A stretch of DNA of 64,000 nt from Tubulanus polymorphus (GCF_964204645.1 NC_134028.1:3632501-3696500); one strand, 5' to 3'. Positions 26,321 to 38,737 are shown, numbered from the stretch's first letter. Numbers and translations: made by a program. The notes: generated by a model from the sequence alone, not told the origin.

Positions 26321-26642
26321 TAGCCGCGATCACACGAGCATTTTTGGCCCGGGCCAAATTTGGCCTGTGCCAAATTTGGCCCGGAACAACTGTTCACACG
26401 GGTGCCAAATGGGTCCGAGCCTATTTGGCCCGAGCCAAATTTTAGCACCAGATAAATGATTGCGTTTGAATTGCAACTGGCACCGGAAATGATCCATTTC
26501 GCTTTGTTTGAGCATTGTTTAGTATCGAGTGAATGGTTTGCGTGTGAACGCGCTCTATAATTAGGCACGGGCCAAATTTGGCCCGAGCCTGATCCGTGCC
26601 AATTTGGTCCGGGTCAAATCGTCTCCGTGTGATCGCGGCTTA
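26321..26642. repeat. MITE with GGGCCAAATTTGGCC core repeats
   Basis: Terminal TAGCCGCGATCACACG mirrors CGTGTGATCGCGGCTTA. The interior has repeated palindromic GGGCCAAATTTGGCC-type units in an otherwise AT-rich region. Confidence 0.75.
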
Positions 26643-26944
26643 TAATTTTACGTTTTGACGATCGTAACATGTTTGAAGAATAAACTTGAACCGATGACTG
26701 TATTCGGTTTCGATCGGTCGATTACCTCACGATATACCGAAACAAAGTCTATTAATCTTTTGTTCTGAATGTTGTCACTCTGTCGTTAGAAATCATATGC
26801 ATTTTAAAAACGATCAAGGTAAACGCGTTAAAATCAGTTGTAACCATTGCAATCACAGGGTCTTAACAATGATCTTCATAAGGTTGTCGACGGACGTCAC
26901 ATGATATTGCGTCATATTGGCCTTTAAGGCTAAACAAAAATGAT

Positions 26945-27130
26945 ACCTTGTTTCTCCGCAGCGGCCGGGTCATTTTTGTAAAATATGATGAAATTTATAA
27001 ACAGTTCATTTCTATAGCGGCCGGGTCTGTTATGGTGAAATTGATCACGATTTTTAAAAAAGTAATGTATAGGGTAGATAGGCGGCCGGCCGGGTCAACA
27101 TTTAAGCTCAGCAGAGCCGAGAAACAAGGT
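26945..27130. repeat. Short element with ACCTTGTTTCTC inverted ends
   Basis: ACCTTGTTTCTC at the left mirrors GAGAAACAAGGT at the right. Three GCGGCCGGGTC blocks lie between them (about 26961, 27018 and 27083). Confidence 0.6.
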
Positions 27131-27396
27131 TTTTTTTAGCCTAAGTTTGGCGTTTTTATTTCAGTAAGACGCTCACGCTTGACGGTCAATATGACGCTCT
27201 GTGACGTCACGCGTATATAACCTCATAATATGGACACGATTTCAAGCTCAATTGTTCAACTGCTTGATGTAACAAACAAAAAACTGCCGAATAAAAAGTC
27301 CTGATCTTCATGTATGACTTAAAATCGATGCTTCCAGCACAACTTGACGAGTTTTGTACACACTATAGCAACCCGTCTGTATTTTGTGATACCTTT

Positions 27397-27616
27397 AATA
27401 AGATAAAATCCCACTATTTACAGATTAAAAGAATTTAAAAACAAGAATTTATTTATTAAATCTAAAATATTTAAAAGACACGACGTTTCGATCTCACCCT
27501 AGATATCATCGTCAGGTGAGATCGAAACGTCGTGTCTTTTAAATATTTTAGATTTAATAAATAAATTCTTGTTTTTAAATTCTTTTAATCTGTAAATAGT
27601 GGGATTTTATCTTATT
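27397..27616. repeat. Perfect palindrome, 102-bp arms and 16-base loop
   Basis: The left arm 27397-27498 is the exact reverse complement of the right arm 27515-27616. The centre is CTAGATATCATCGTCA. Next to the loop each arm reads GGTGAGATCGAAACGTCG outward. On the minus strand the loop plus one arm gives CTGACGA, a short hairpin, then GAAAC, which are the conserved pieces of a hammerhead ribozyme core. Inference: the fused ends of a retroelement such as a Penelope-like element or retrozyme. Confidence 0.85.
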
Positions 27617-28317
27617 ATCCGTTCACCACGTTTGAGTGTGGTCATCGTTCTATTGTGATACCTTTGTTGTTTTTTTTTTCATTTGATAATTTTGTGATGA
27701 ATCTAACACAGAAAATATATACGTCAAAAAATAATACGAATGCTTCTCTGTGTATTAAGTTCGCATGAACAGTATAATTATTGCTTCTAATCCGTATAGA
27801 AATGTGGTGCACGCTAATTATTTTTTTTGTATCTCAATAATTTTCGACGAAGTCGGTTTATAAATTGTGGGTTCGTTTTGGTAATAGTCTATTGAAATCA
27901 GTCGAAAAAGGTTTATATCGTTCTCACGTAATGAGTTAAAATCGCCGACAGCCGAGAAATAAACAACGTGTTTGTATAAGATTTAGTGTGTATTATTTGC
28001 TGTGAATTGAATAACGCTGGTTGACTGTAACTTATGCGGTCAGTTTCACGAATCGAATCTCGATTCTCACGACGTCAACGACTCGAAGAATCCTGTCGTG
28101 AAACTGCTACATACTCGGTCAGTCAGATGAATATCCATGATCTACTCATAACACGATTTACATCACGTTGAAAATCTTGTATTGCAGTGTTTTGGTTGAT
28201 TCCGATTTGCTATATTATTAATATGCTAAATAACGGTTGTAATTTTGCTTTTTGTGTCTTAAACTCATATTTGAATTATATACCGCATCGAAAGGGGTCC
28301 AACCGATATCCCTTCGT

Positions 28318-28587
28318 CATAGGCGTCCCCAGGAATTTAGGGGGTTCGAATTAGCATCAATCCAGTATCTAAGCACAATGTTGGGTGTTTGGTGGGCCTC
28401 CCCCAAAAAACTTTTTGAAAATTGGAGGCTTTAGAGACGTTTTCCCGGCTCCAGGAGTTTTCCAGGGGTTAAAAGACTAGTCAAATTGGTAAGAAAAATC
28501 TTGAATATTGATTACATAGTAACTTGAGAGGTTAGCTCATAAAGGGGGTGCGTCCGCTACCCCGCACCCCCCTTGGGGACGCCTATG
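28318..28587. repeat. Foldback element with CATAGGCGTCCCCA ends
   Basis: CATAGGCGTCCCCAGG at the left mirrors TTGGGGACGCCTATG at the right. Present in unit A but absent from unit B. Confidence 0.7.
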
Positions 28588-29084
28588 TTCGTAATTTTAC
28601 CCGTTTAAAAAATGTACTGATGTCAACAGCTTAAAAATTGTTAGGTAAAGTAGAACGCTATTATGATAAACTTTAGAATGTTTTTGTGCCTATACTTTGA
28701 ATATAGTTCCTCCTCAAAAAATGAAGCCAATCTAAGAATGATTTCGATCGAGCATTTTGTAAATATTTTCGATGAGAAATTCGTTGATCGGATTCTAAGA
28801 TTTCTATAATTCCTAAGTAGCCGTTTTGTCTCGCACGCTTCAGTCAAAAACGAATAAACACATTATCAAATATAGTTTGTTGTATTGTGGGCATTTTATG
28901 TGCAGCTATGCAGTATATATATTTACATTGATATATTAAAAAGTATATTGTGAATAAGAAATCAACATCGTTCAAGTTTTTTTTTCTCATGGGATTTTTT
29001 GGTCATATTTTCGACTGCCTGGATCAAAAGTGTTGCGGAATATAGTGACAAATTATTGTTTTCTGCTGCAAACAATGGCAGAAG

Positions 29085-29345
29085 TCAACGAGAAAAGTCA
29101 CGCTTCCCGAGTTCTCCCTCGGCGGCAAGGATTTGAACCTGATGGCATCGAGACTGCTGCAGTTCACGCCGTGGCCGAGACCTGCTTGTCATCATTCGAA
29201 TCCTTGTCGAGAGAAAAGATGATACCACGAAGTCGAATGAATCTACGACTGAATGTGGTGCATATTAAACTAATTGTGGTGCAAGACAAACACCCAGTTT
29301 ACATTATCCTCCTCCTAAATTCTAAACATCAGGTGAAAACTATAT
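29085..29345 (-). repeat. tRNA-derived SINE upstream of protease A
   Basis: On the minus strand, GGTTCAAATCCTTGCCGCCG resembles a pol III B box followed by the CCGAGGGAGAA tail. A near-identical copy lies at the same place upstream of gene B (34545-34805). Confidence 0.5.
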
Positions 29346-29734
29346 CAACAATCAGTGATTGAGAGACTCAAATAGATAAATCGCTTATTTAATTAAATTT
29401 TTTTTCAGCAGGAATCATTTTCTTTTTTTTGTGTATGATTAGAATTGAAATCCAATTATCATTTTTCAAATAATCGAATCTCTCATCCAGTGCCGACACC
29501 AACCTACATACCAGAAATCATCCACCTCCGTCATTTCGTGTCTAACTGCGTATTTGATATCTACTTTTTTCTATTTCGCATGTAATACTTTTGCAATAAA
29601 AATGGTAACGTATAAAATGACATATCTGAAAAAGAATCTACTGATTAAAAAGAAAATCGATGGTCATCATCATTGGTCATTAGTGGGATAAAAAGCGATT
29701 CAAAATGCGCACAGATTTGATATTTTCGTCCATC

Positions 29735-29981
29735 GAACGCAGGTGGAAATTAGAACAAAATCCGTTTTTCTGCTAAATTATTGTTGAAACATTTCTTCGA
29801 GTGGGCTACGAACAGAGGATTAATCCGGAAAAAAAGGATTTAACGCAGGTGGGGGCCGAAACAGAAGAATACTTTACACGGTTCCAAATGAATACAGATG
29901 AATTTCGATTGCATTTGCAGATTAGTGATTTGTTCGTATATAATTACCGATTTAGAGAGGCATTTCTATTCTACCAGCAGA
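29735..29981 (+). promoter_or_regulatory. Conserved promoter block of protease A
   Basis: CATCGAACGCAGGTGGAAAT and AGGATTTAACGCAGGTGGGG are conserved, with the same spacing to the ATG, in front of genes A, B, D and E. CAGGTGG is an E-box-like core. No clear TATA box is seen close to the start codon. Confidence 0.5.
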
Positions 29982-32900
29982 ATGGTTCAAATTGAGAAGC
30001 TCGTGTGCATTTTTATGTACCTTCAAATCTATTTGTTTTGTTCTGCAAATGGACATCTCACTGAAAATAACGATGGAAAAGATTATGTATGTAGACTTTC
30101 TTTCTTTAAGTAACTTTTGATCTGGTGGCTGATTCGAGCCATACTAGAACATTATGTACAGCTAGAGGCATAATAAAAGGAATAAAAGAAATTTTACGAT
30201 GGCTCTTTTTGTTATTTCGAATTCTCCGGCGAGAGAAGGGCCAATGTGAAAATTTTTTATCGTGCCTCTAGCCACACAGAAAAATATTTTAGTATGGCCC
30301 GAATCAGCCACCATAGTTCGATGCAGTTTCTTGGAAAAGTTTTACTAAGTATCATTTTTTTCATTCAGTTTTTTTGTTGAATATGATGAATACATATTTT
30401 GATTTCATCGTGAAATTAGTTTCTACTTCTCTTTAATCATCGTCAGCAAATTACTGAAAATCGGCGTTCGAGTGAGAGTCAAATACAGCGACGTGCAGGT
30501 AATTAATGTAACTAGTTATGGATTTTGGTGTCAAAATAACGACTAATATTTGGAGAGAAATTTTGAAAAAAGAACATCTTCGTAAAATAGCTATTTTAGA
30601 GTCGATATATTTTGCAACCGATTGTTGTTTTGAACTAGAATTTATATTCATGAGGATTTTGAGTTGAGGTACAAATGGGAACAATATTTAAATTCATTCG
30701 GCTCGTTTCTCATTTTGATAAGATTAAATCCGACGAGAAAATTTGATCGCAGTCGAAATGCGGAAATTGGATCATCTCGAATGTGGTCGCTGGTTAGAAT
30801 CTGATACGAATCTAAGACATTCTAGTTATATATTACTATAATTTTAGTTACTGAAGTGTGTTTGAACAAACACTATCATTGTGAAAATTGGGCGAAATAT
30901 GGCGAATGCGAAAGATATCCGAGATATATGAATTCCGTGTGTAAAATATCTTGTAAAATATGTACAGCCGAACAAATTGAATTATGTAAGTATCTTATAG
31001 CACTACTTGATTGCTGACTATGATCCGATGATATCTTAAACAAATTTGATATTTCTAGGGAATTCATTGGGTCCAGATCACGAGAAATGTGTGGATTACT
31101 ACGACAAATGTCCGAACCTGGCTCAAAAAAATAAATGCAATGAATATCCAGAATTCATGTGGAAGATTTGCAAGGAGTCGTGTGGAGTCTGTGGAAAACC
31201 AGCAGTTCCGGTTGATGCAACCTATGATAAACGTACGTGAAATGATAATCGCAAGCCTATTATAAACTTTTCAATCAAAACACATCAATCAAATTCGACA
31301 GACCTGTGGTATATTTCACGCTCAGATCGAACTGGTGAACCTACTGATGAATCCGAATGTCAAAAAATCACCGATGTACCACAAGAATACAGAAAATTAT
31401 CATTCGCTGCAATACCGACATTTTATTCGAAGTTTTTACACGCGTACAATATACCTATCATTGGTAAGTTGTGAAGTTGTTTATTTAGATTAAAATCATC
31501 AAATAGTTTCGAAACTAAATAGACAATTTTAGATTATATATACATCAGGTGTCTATATCGGACTCGTTTCTTTACAACTTTGCAGCTTCGCACAACGTAA
31601 GGGATTACAGTCTTAGAAGAGCTTGCTACTTGGCTCGTTATTTGCTCGCCGGACGAAATGGAATCCGCCGTAATTACTACAAAAATCACGGTCGCTTCGT
31701 TGTGTTGGGGATGGAAGAGAAGATTTATCATGTTCCGGAGTACACAGGCTCATCTGAGTCGTTCAACAGTAGATTGTCGAATGGTGGCCTAGGCCCAACC
31801 ACACAAAAACCTATAAGTATAGTTTGGGAGAATACTGTAGCATGTATCAAACCAGACAGGTTAGTTTTATCAGTGTACGAGGTATCTTGGCTACTTTTCG
31901 ATTTAAGTAATCTACCAACATTGCATCGATAAATTTGAATATTCCATCATAACTCGTTGAAATATTACAGTTATTGGGATCAAGATGTCGGAATCCACGA
32001 GTTCGCACATGGCGTACACGTACTCGGTCTGAGGGGATTCAAGGAATATCGATTAGAACAAGAATTGAAGGGAATTTTCGTGAATTTCAATCAGTCAGCT
32101 GAAAGGCGTCTATTGGGAGGCTACGCACTGACAAATAGACGCGAGTTTTTTGTAAGTTAATAACAATGATTACCGGGTTACATGTAACTGCTATACAAAA
32201 CATTCACTACTAAATAAGATCGTAGTTGAAACACCGAATTTGTTTTGATTTCTAGGCGACTGCAGTTCAGGTTTATATCGGAGACTACACTTCATTACCC
32301 GTTAAAAACCGAAAGGCAATGAAAGAACAAATACCTTACGTATACAAGTTTCTGCAAAAGATTTTCCCTTGTGGCAACCGATTTATCAAAAGATGTCAGC
32401 TTCAGGAGGTACACGAAAAAAACAACAAGTATGCGCGCTGGCCAAAATACAGAAACGTTTCTTTCCCTGAATTGGAATGTACGGATAAAACGATGTGTTT
32501 AAACTAACATAGAAAATTGATTTTACTATAATCACTTTATCGATAAACTGTCATCTCATTTCAGATCTGATGAAAAATCAAAAGTTTCTCCTCGGCTGCA
32601 GTGATGAATGTATGTTTAAATCGTATCATGATTACTAACAATGTTTGTTGACTAACAATTAATTACATGTTTTTATACTCTTACATCTTCCAGTGAAATT
32701 TAACTGTGAAAGTAAAACTATTGGTCAGAAATATGAAGACAAATCTGACTCATGTTTATACTATCAATGTGATAAGGAAAATCAACCACAACGCCTCATG
32801 TATGTCTGCGACAAACAGATTATGTACCAAACCTACAATTATCGCGGCAGTATAAAGCTCTCCCACTACATGACAACCTGGTACGATCCATCAACGAGAA

Positions 32901-33067
32901 AATGTAACCGAGCCCAGAGTCCATGCAGCCCGTTATCAGAGGCAAATACTGACAAGAATTCCATCATCGACGCCGGAGTTATTGAAGAGGTCTCGGCGTA
33001 CAAATACACAGATCCGGTTTACGTCCTTCCCAACCCGAATTCCAATGATGAAAATCAATTGTTATAG
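29982..33067 (+). CDS. Protease A: secreted ShKT-ShKT-M34-like metallopeptidase
   Basis: Exons: 29982-30086, 30447-30498, 30848-30985, 31059-31232, 31326-31463, 31586-31859, 31971-32151, 32256-32478, 32565-32609 and 32694-33067; joined frame 567 residues. Domains in order: signal peptide (about 1-23); a propeptide exon ending QIQRRA (47-52), a furin-like site; ShKT 1 (Cys 57-91, six Cys); ShKT 2 (Cys 109-143, ending ESCGVCG); metallopeptidase domain (about 165-440) with HEFAH at 303-307, Tyr345 and Glu352; and a Cys-rich tail (448-521) with a chitin-binding type-2-like pattern. The H-to-E distance of 49 and Y-to-E of 7 equal those of the M34 lethal-factor-type zinc peptidases (fold-level inference). 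Probably secreted and zymogen-activated; substrate unknown. It is the upstream partner of a broken GPCR in the same unit. Confidence 0.88.
30123..30313. repeat. Foldback element in intron 1 of protease A
   Basis: TGGTGGCTGATTCGAGCCAT with ACT at the left mirrors AGTATGGCCCGAATCAGCCA with CCA at the right; AGCTAGAGGC mirrors GCCTCTAGC. Gene B has the same insertion (35836-36026). Confidence 0.75.
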
Positions 33068-33557
33068 GAGAAAACCGAAAGAGCAGTAGCGGCGAGGCTA
33101 TTAATCTTCGATCTTATTGAATCATGAAATGAGCGAAAATCGACTTAATTTCCAGAATTTGAGATGTTAATTCATATCAATTATTTATCATGAATAAATT
33201 CAAAAAGGTTGACAATCACGTGTTTGATTCGGTCGTTTTTTCCACTAACGTCAAAGGAAAGAATCTTGTACTGTTATGATAAAAAGAGCATCTTTGATTT
33301 TTGGAACAACCTATATACAGCTCGCATACCAACGACTTTGCCGCAGTTGTCGATCGTGTTATATTTTCTAAATCATTTGTTATGATTGATTGAATCGTTT
33401 CTGTGCGACATATTAATCTGCGTACGCCGGATTTCAAATACCCTACTCGCAGGTCGACTCGGTATGGTGATTGGTAGATGATGTCAAAATATTGGGCATT
33501 TTAACAACCAATCGCTTCTCTCAACTCACGTGAGTCACATCAAGGTCGCTGTATACA
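33068..33557. other. Spacer between protease A and GPCR A
   Basis: 3' UTR of gene A plus the GPCR promoter, closely matching 38738-39233. TCACGTGAGTCACATCAAGG lies just before the GPCR start in both units. No further gene supported. Confidence 0.5.
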
Positions 33558-33992
33558 ATGCAAAATACGAGCGCGGTCGTTGAATTGACTAATTGTGACA
33601 AATGGAAAAAGACAGGGATCAGATGGGACTACCAGTACCTTAATATAGTAAAAGCCGTTGCTGTAAATGATGTACTGTACTCGTTCCTTGTTTTTGTCAT
33701 GTACCCGCTAAGGACCACTCATATTTATCGGCTTGTTGGAGATATCATTTTTCGTGTAGATGACTGGAGATTCGGACGAGCATTTGTTAAAGTTTCTAAC
33801 CGAGGTTATCACATATTTCTTCTCACTCGTTACTGGTGTGTTTTCTTGTTGAGTTTAGAGGGGTGTGTAATTGTGTTGTTTCCTTTGAAATCTCGTATAT
33901 TTTGGACGAAAAGAATTGTCAATTTTCTCTTAGCGATCGTACACCTCAGTTCACTAGCGATGTACCTCCCTCATCTCGTTCCCAGGTCTCCG
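33558..33992 (+). pseudogene. GPCR A, truncated at the duplication breakpoint
   Basis: Starts MQNTSAVVE like the intact receptor at 53036, but the TM1 segment is missing (about 110 bp deleted after WDYQY). It then runs through TM2-TM4 (KAVAVNDVLYSFLVF, RYWCVFLLSLEG) and stops after LVPRS. There the sequence switches into the start of unit B at the shared CGCTAAT (33993-33999). TM5-TM7 are absent, so it cannot code for a working receptor. In the ERL position it reads EGC. Confidence 0.88.
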
Positions 33993-34544
33993 CGCTAATG
34001 ATTTTTTTCCACAATTTTCGACGAAGTCGGTTTATAAATTGTGGTTCGTTTTGGTTATAATCTATTGAAATCAGTCGAGAAAGGTCTATATCGTGTTCAC
34101 GTAATTTAAGGAAATGTAGAACGCTATTATGATAAATTTTAGAATGTTTTTGTGCCTGTACTATGGATATTGTTCCTCCTTAAAAATGAAGCCTATCTAA
34201 GAATGATTTCGATCAGCATTTTGTAAATATTTTCGATGAGAAATTCGTTGATCCGATTCAAAGATTTCTATAATTCCTAAGTAGCCGTTTTGTCTCGCAC
34301 GCTTCAGTCAAAAACGAATAAACACATTATCAAATATAGTTTGTGGTATTGTGGGCATTTTATGTGCAGCTATGCAGTATATATATTTACATTGATATAT
34401 TAAAAAGTATATTGTGAATAAGAAATATACATCGTTTGAGTTTTTTTCTCATGGGTTTTTTTGTCATATTTTCGACTGCCTGGATCAAAAGTGTTGCGGA
34501 ATATAGTGACAAATTATTGTTTTCTGCTGCAAACAATGGCAGAA

Positions 34545-34805
34545 GTCAATGAGAAAAGTCACGCTTCCCGAGTTCTCCCTCGGTGGCAGGGATTTGAACC
34601 TGATGGCATCGAGACTGCTGCAGTTCACGCCGTGGCCGAGACCTGCATGTCATCATTCGAATCCTTGTCGAGAGAAAAGATGATACCACGAAGTCGATTG
34701 AATCTACGACTGAATGTGGTGCATATTAAACTAAGACAAACACCCAGTTTACATTATCCTCGTGCTAAACATCAGGTGAAAATTATATCAACAATCAGTG
34801 ATTGA
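34545..34805 (-). repeat. tRNA-derived SINE upstream of protease B
   Basis: Duplicate of the SINE at 29085-29345, with GGTTCAAATCCCTGCCACCG on the minus strand (B box). A small deletion near its right end distinguishes it from unit A. Confidence 0.5.
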
Positions 34806-35439
34806 GTGACTCAAATAGATTAAATCGCTTATTTGATTAATTTTTTTTTTCAGCAGGAATCATTTTCTTTTTTTGTGTATGCATAGGATTGAAATCCAGT
34901 TGTTATTTTTCAAATAATCGAATCTCTCATCCAGTGCCGACACCAACCTACATACCAGAAATCATTCACCACCGTCATTTCCTCGACAGAATAAAAGCAT
35001 GTTAAATAGATTAACACAATCTCAAAACTAAATGTTCCGTTTTACCAAACGGCAATAAAATACCTTTCTTTTGAGATGAACTGTGCGTGTACTTGAAATT
35101 ATTGCCATAGTGCAGTGCATTTATTCTATCATAGTCTGTGGTTAATTGAAGAAATTCGTGATCGAGCACAAGCAATATTACATTATTGTTCTCAAAACTT
35201 CGTCACTGGTATAAAAATCGTTCAAAAACGTGTCTAACTGCTTATTTAATATCTATTTTTTAATTTAATATCTTCTTTTTTATGCCTCGCATGTAATACT
35301 TTTGCAATACAAATTGTAACGTATAAAATGACATATCTGAAATAGCATTTACTGATTAAAAAGAAAATCGATGGGTATAATCATTGGTCATAAGTGGGAT
35401 AAAAAGCGATTCAAAATGCGCACAGATTTGATATTTTCG

Positions 35440-35693
35440 TCCATCGAACGCAGGTGGAAATTAGAACTAAATCCGTTTTTCTGCTAAATTATTGTTGAAA
35501 CATTTCTTCGAGTGGGCTACGAACGGGGGATTAATCCGGAAAAAAGGGGATTTAACGCAGGTGGGGGCCGAAACAGAAGAACACTTAACACGATTCCAAA
35601 TGAATACAGATGAATTTCGATTGCATTTCCAGATTAGTGATTTGTTCGTATATAATTACCGATTTAGAGAGGCATTTCTATTCTACCAGCAGA
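35440..35693 (+). promoter_or_regulatory. Conserved promoter block of protease B
   Basis: Same two CAGGTGG-containing blocks as in front of gene A (CATCGAACGCAGGTGGAAAT and GGATTTAACGCAGGTGGGGG), ending at the ATG 35694. Confidence 0.5.
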
Positions 35694-38600
35694 ATGGTTC
35701 AAATTGAGAAGCTCGTGTGCATTTTTATGTACCTTCAAATCTATCTGTTTTGTTCTGCAAATGGATATCTACCTGAAAATAACGATGGAAAAGATTATGT
35801 ATGTAGATTTATTTTTCTTTTAGTAACTTTTGATCTGGTGGCTGATTCGGGCCATACTAGAAATATTTTCTGTAAAGCTAGAGGCATAATGAAAGAATAA
35901 AAGGCATTTTACGATGGCCTTTTTGTTATTTCAAATTCTCGTGCGAAAAAAGGGCCAATGTAAAAATTGTTTATCATGCCTCTAGCCACACAGAAAATAT
36001 TTTAGTATGGCCCGAATCAGCCGCCATATTTCGATGCAGTTTCTTGGAAAAGTTTTACTAAGTACCATTTTTTTCATTCAGTTTTTTTGTTGAATATGAT
36101 GAATACATATTTTGATTTCATCGTGAAATTAGTTTCTACTTCTCTTTAATCATCGTCAGCAAATTACTGAAAATCGGCGTTTGAGCGAAAGTCAAATACA
36201 GCGACGTGAAGGTAATTAATGTAACTAGTTATTGATTTTGGTGTCAAAATAACGACTAGTATTTGGAGAGAAATTTTGAAAAAAAAACATCTTCGTAACA
36301 TAACTATTTTAGAGTCGACATATTTTTCACCCGATTGTTGTTTTGAACTAGAATTTATATTCATAAGGATTTTGAGTTGAGGTACAAATGGGAACAATAT
36401 TTAAATTCATTCGGCTCGTTTCTCATTTTGATAAGATTAAATCGGACGAGAAAATCTGATCGCAGTCGAAATGCGGAAATTGGATCAGTTTGAATGTGGT
36501 CGCTGGTTAGTTATATATTAATATAATTTTAGTTACTGAAGTGTGTTTAGACAAACACTTTCATTGTGAAAATTGGGCGAAAAATGGTGAATGCGAAAGA
36601 AAACGGAAATTTATGCGTTCCATGTGTAAAATATCTTGTAAAATATGTACAGCCGAACAAATTGCATTATGTAAGTATCTTTTAACACTACTTGATTGCT
36701 GACTATGATCCGATGATATCTTAAGAAAATTCGATATTTCTAGGGAATTCATTGGGTCCAGATGACAAGAAATGTGTGGATTACTACGACAAATGTCCGA
36801 ACCTGGCCCAAAAAAATAAATGCATTGAATATCCAGAATTCATGTGGAAGATTTGCAAGGAATCGTGTGGAGTCTGTGGAAAACCAGCAGTTCCGGTTGA
36901 TGCAACCTATGATAAACGTACGTAAAATGATAATCACAAACCTGTTATAAACTTTTCAATCAAAATGAATCAATCAAATTCACCAGACCTGTATGGTATA
37001 TTTCACGCTCAGATCGAACTGGTGAACCTACTGATGAATCTGAATGTCAAAAAATCACCGATGTACCACAAGAATACAGAAATTTATCATTCGCTGCAAT
37101 ACCGACATTTTATTCGAAGTTTTTACACGCGTACAATATACCTATCATTGGTAAGTTATGAAGTTGTTTATTTAGATTAAAATCATCGAATAGTTTGAAT
37201 AGACAATTTTAGATTATATATACATCAGGTGTTTGTATCGGACTCGTTTCTCTACAACTTCGCAGCTTCGCACAACGTAAGGGATTATAGTCTGAGAAGA
37301 GCTTGCTACTTGGCTCGTTATTTGCTCGCCGGACATAGTGGTATCCGCCGTAATTACTACAAAAATCACGGTCGTTTCGTTGTTTTGGGGATGGAAGAGA
37401 AGATTTATGATGTACCGGGGTTCGAATATGAAACTGAGGCCCGAAATAATAGATTGTCGTATGGCGGACAAGGCCCAACCCCACTAGAACCTTTAAGTAT
37501 AGTTTGGGAGAATACTGTAGCATGTATCAAACCAGACAGGTTAGTTTTATCAGTGTACGAGGTATCTAGGCTACTTTTCGATTTAAGTAATCTACCAACA
37601 TTGAATCGATAAATTTGAATATTCTATTAGAACTCGTGGAAATATTACAGTTATTGGAACCAAGATGTTGGAATCCATGAGTTCGCACATGGTGTACACG
37701 TACTCGGTCTGAGGGGATTCAAAGAATATCGATTAGAACAAGAATTGAGGGGACTTTTCGTGAAATTCAATCAGTCAGCTGAAAGGCGTCTATTGGGAAG
37801 CTACGCACTGACAAATACACACGAGTTTTTTGTAAGTTAATAACAATGATTACCGGGTTACATGTATAACTGCTATACAAAACATTAAATAACATCGTAG
37901 TTGAAACACCGAATTTGTTTTGATTTCTAGGCGACTGCAGTTCAGGTTTTTATCGGAGACTATACAACATTACCCGTTAAAAACCGAAAGTCATTGAAAG
38001 AACAAATACCTTCCGTATACAAGTTTCTGCAAAAGATTTTCCCTTGTGGCAACCGATTTATTAAAAGATGTCAGCTTCAGAAAGTACACGAGAAAAACAA
38101 CAAGTATGCGCGCTGGCCAAAATACAGAAACGTTTCTTTCCCTGAAATGGAATGTAAGGATAAAACGATGTGTATAAACTAACATAGAAAATAGGTTTTA
38201 CTTTAAGCTCTTCATCGATAAACTGTCGTCTCATTTCAGATCTGATGAAAACTCAAAAGTTTCTCCTCGGCTGCAGTGATGGATGTGCGTAAATCGTATC
38301 GTGATTACTTACAATGTTTGCTTAATAGTAATTGATTTCATATTTTTTTCATGTTCTTACATCTTCCAGTGAAATTTAACTGTGGAAGTAAAACTATTGG
38401 CCTGAAATATAAAGACAAATCTGACCCATGTTTATACTATCAATGTGATCAGAAAAATCAACCACAGCGTCTCATGTATGTCTGCGACAAACAGATCATG
38501 TACCGAACCAACAAAAATCGCAGCAGTACAATTCTCACTCACTACATGACGACCTGGTACGACCCATCAACGAGAAAATGTAACCGAGCCCAGAGTCCAT

Positions 38601-38737
38601 GCAGCCCGTTATCAGAGGCAAATACTGACAAGAATTCCATCATTGACGCTGGAGTTATTGAAGAAGTAGATTGGAGATACAAAGAGCCAGTTTACGTTAT
38701 TCCCAACCCGAATTCCGATGATGAAAATCAATTGTGA
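35694..38737 (+). CDS. Protease B: secreted ShKT-ShKT-M34-like metallopeptidase
   Basis: Exons: 35694-35798, 36160-36211, 36533-36670, 36744-36917, 37013-37150, 37266-37539, 37651-37831, 37931-38153, 38240-38284 and 38370-38737; 565 residues with no break. Same architecture as gene A. The propeptide exon ends QIQRRE instead of RRA, so the residue after the dibasic site is acidic. HEFAH with the downstream Tyr and Glu is intact. An Asp eight residues before the first ligand His is Asn (YWNQDVG). The region after FVVLGMEEKIYDVPG differs from A (a charged ETEARNN insert), as in E, which hints at gene conversion or diversifying change. The Cys-rich tail is complete. Confidence 0.88.
35836..36026. 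repeat. Foldback element in intron 1 of protease B
   Basis: Same element and same position as 30123-30313 in gene A, showing that the insertion predates the tandem duplication. Confidence 0.75.

Larger units (their letters stand above)
27617..29734. other. Upstream spacer of duplicated unit A
   Basis: From 27812 the sequence is homologous to 33993 onward (start of duplicated unit B). Unit A has about 700 bp more (roughly 27945-28645) than unit B. This extra part contains the foldback at 28318-28587. A SINE lies at 29085-29345. No gene seen. Confidence 0.55.
27812..33992 (+). repeat. Segmental duplication, unit A
   Basis: An about 6.2-kb unit containing SINE, protease gene A and a GPCR. It is followed head-to-tail by unit B from 33993. 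Both units keep the same SINE (29085 and 34545) and the same intronic MITE, so those insertions predate the duplication. The unit ends abruptly inside the GPCR. Confidence 0.85.

Noticed and set aside
29085-29345. tRNA gene suggested by a B-box-like sequence
   Set aside because: The flanks do not fold into a cloverleaf and similar fragments recur at 18335, 34545 and 41288; better called a SINE.
30451-30684. 77-codon minus-strand frame, repeated at 36164-36397
   Set aside because: Antisense to the propeptide exon and intron 2 of proteases A and B; duplicate-derived conservation only.
31549-31585. Acceptor at ACATCAG before GTGTCTATATCGG as the start of protease exon 6
   Set aside because: It breaks the phase with the previous exon. 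The acceptor 37 bases further on (TTTGCAG before CTTCGCAC) restores the frame in all five genes and is the only one kept in gene C.
33216-33437. 73-codon minus-strand frame, repeated at 38854-39183
   Set aside because: It is kept only because units A and B are recent duplicates; it lies in the GPCR promoter and matches no family.
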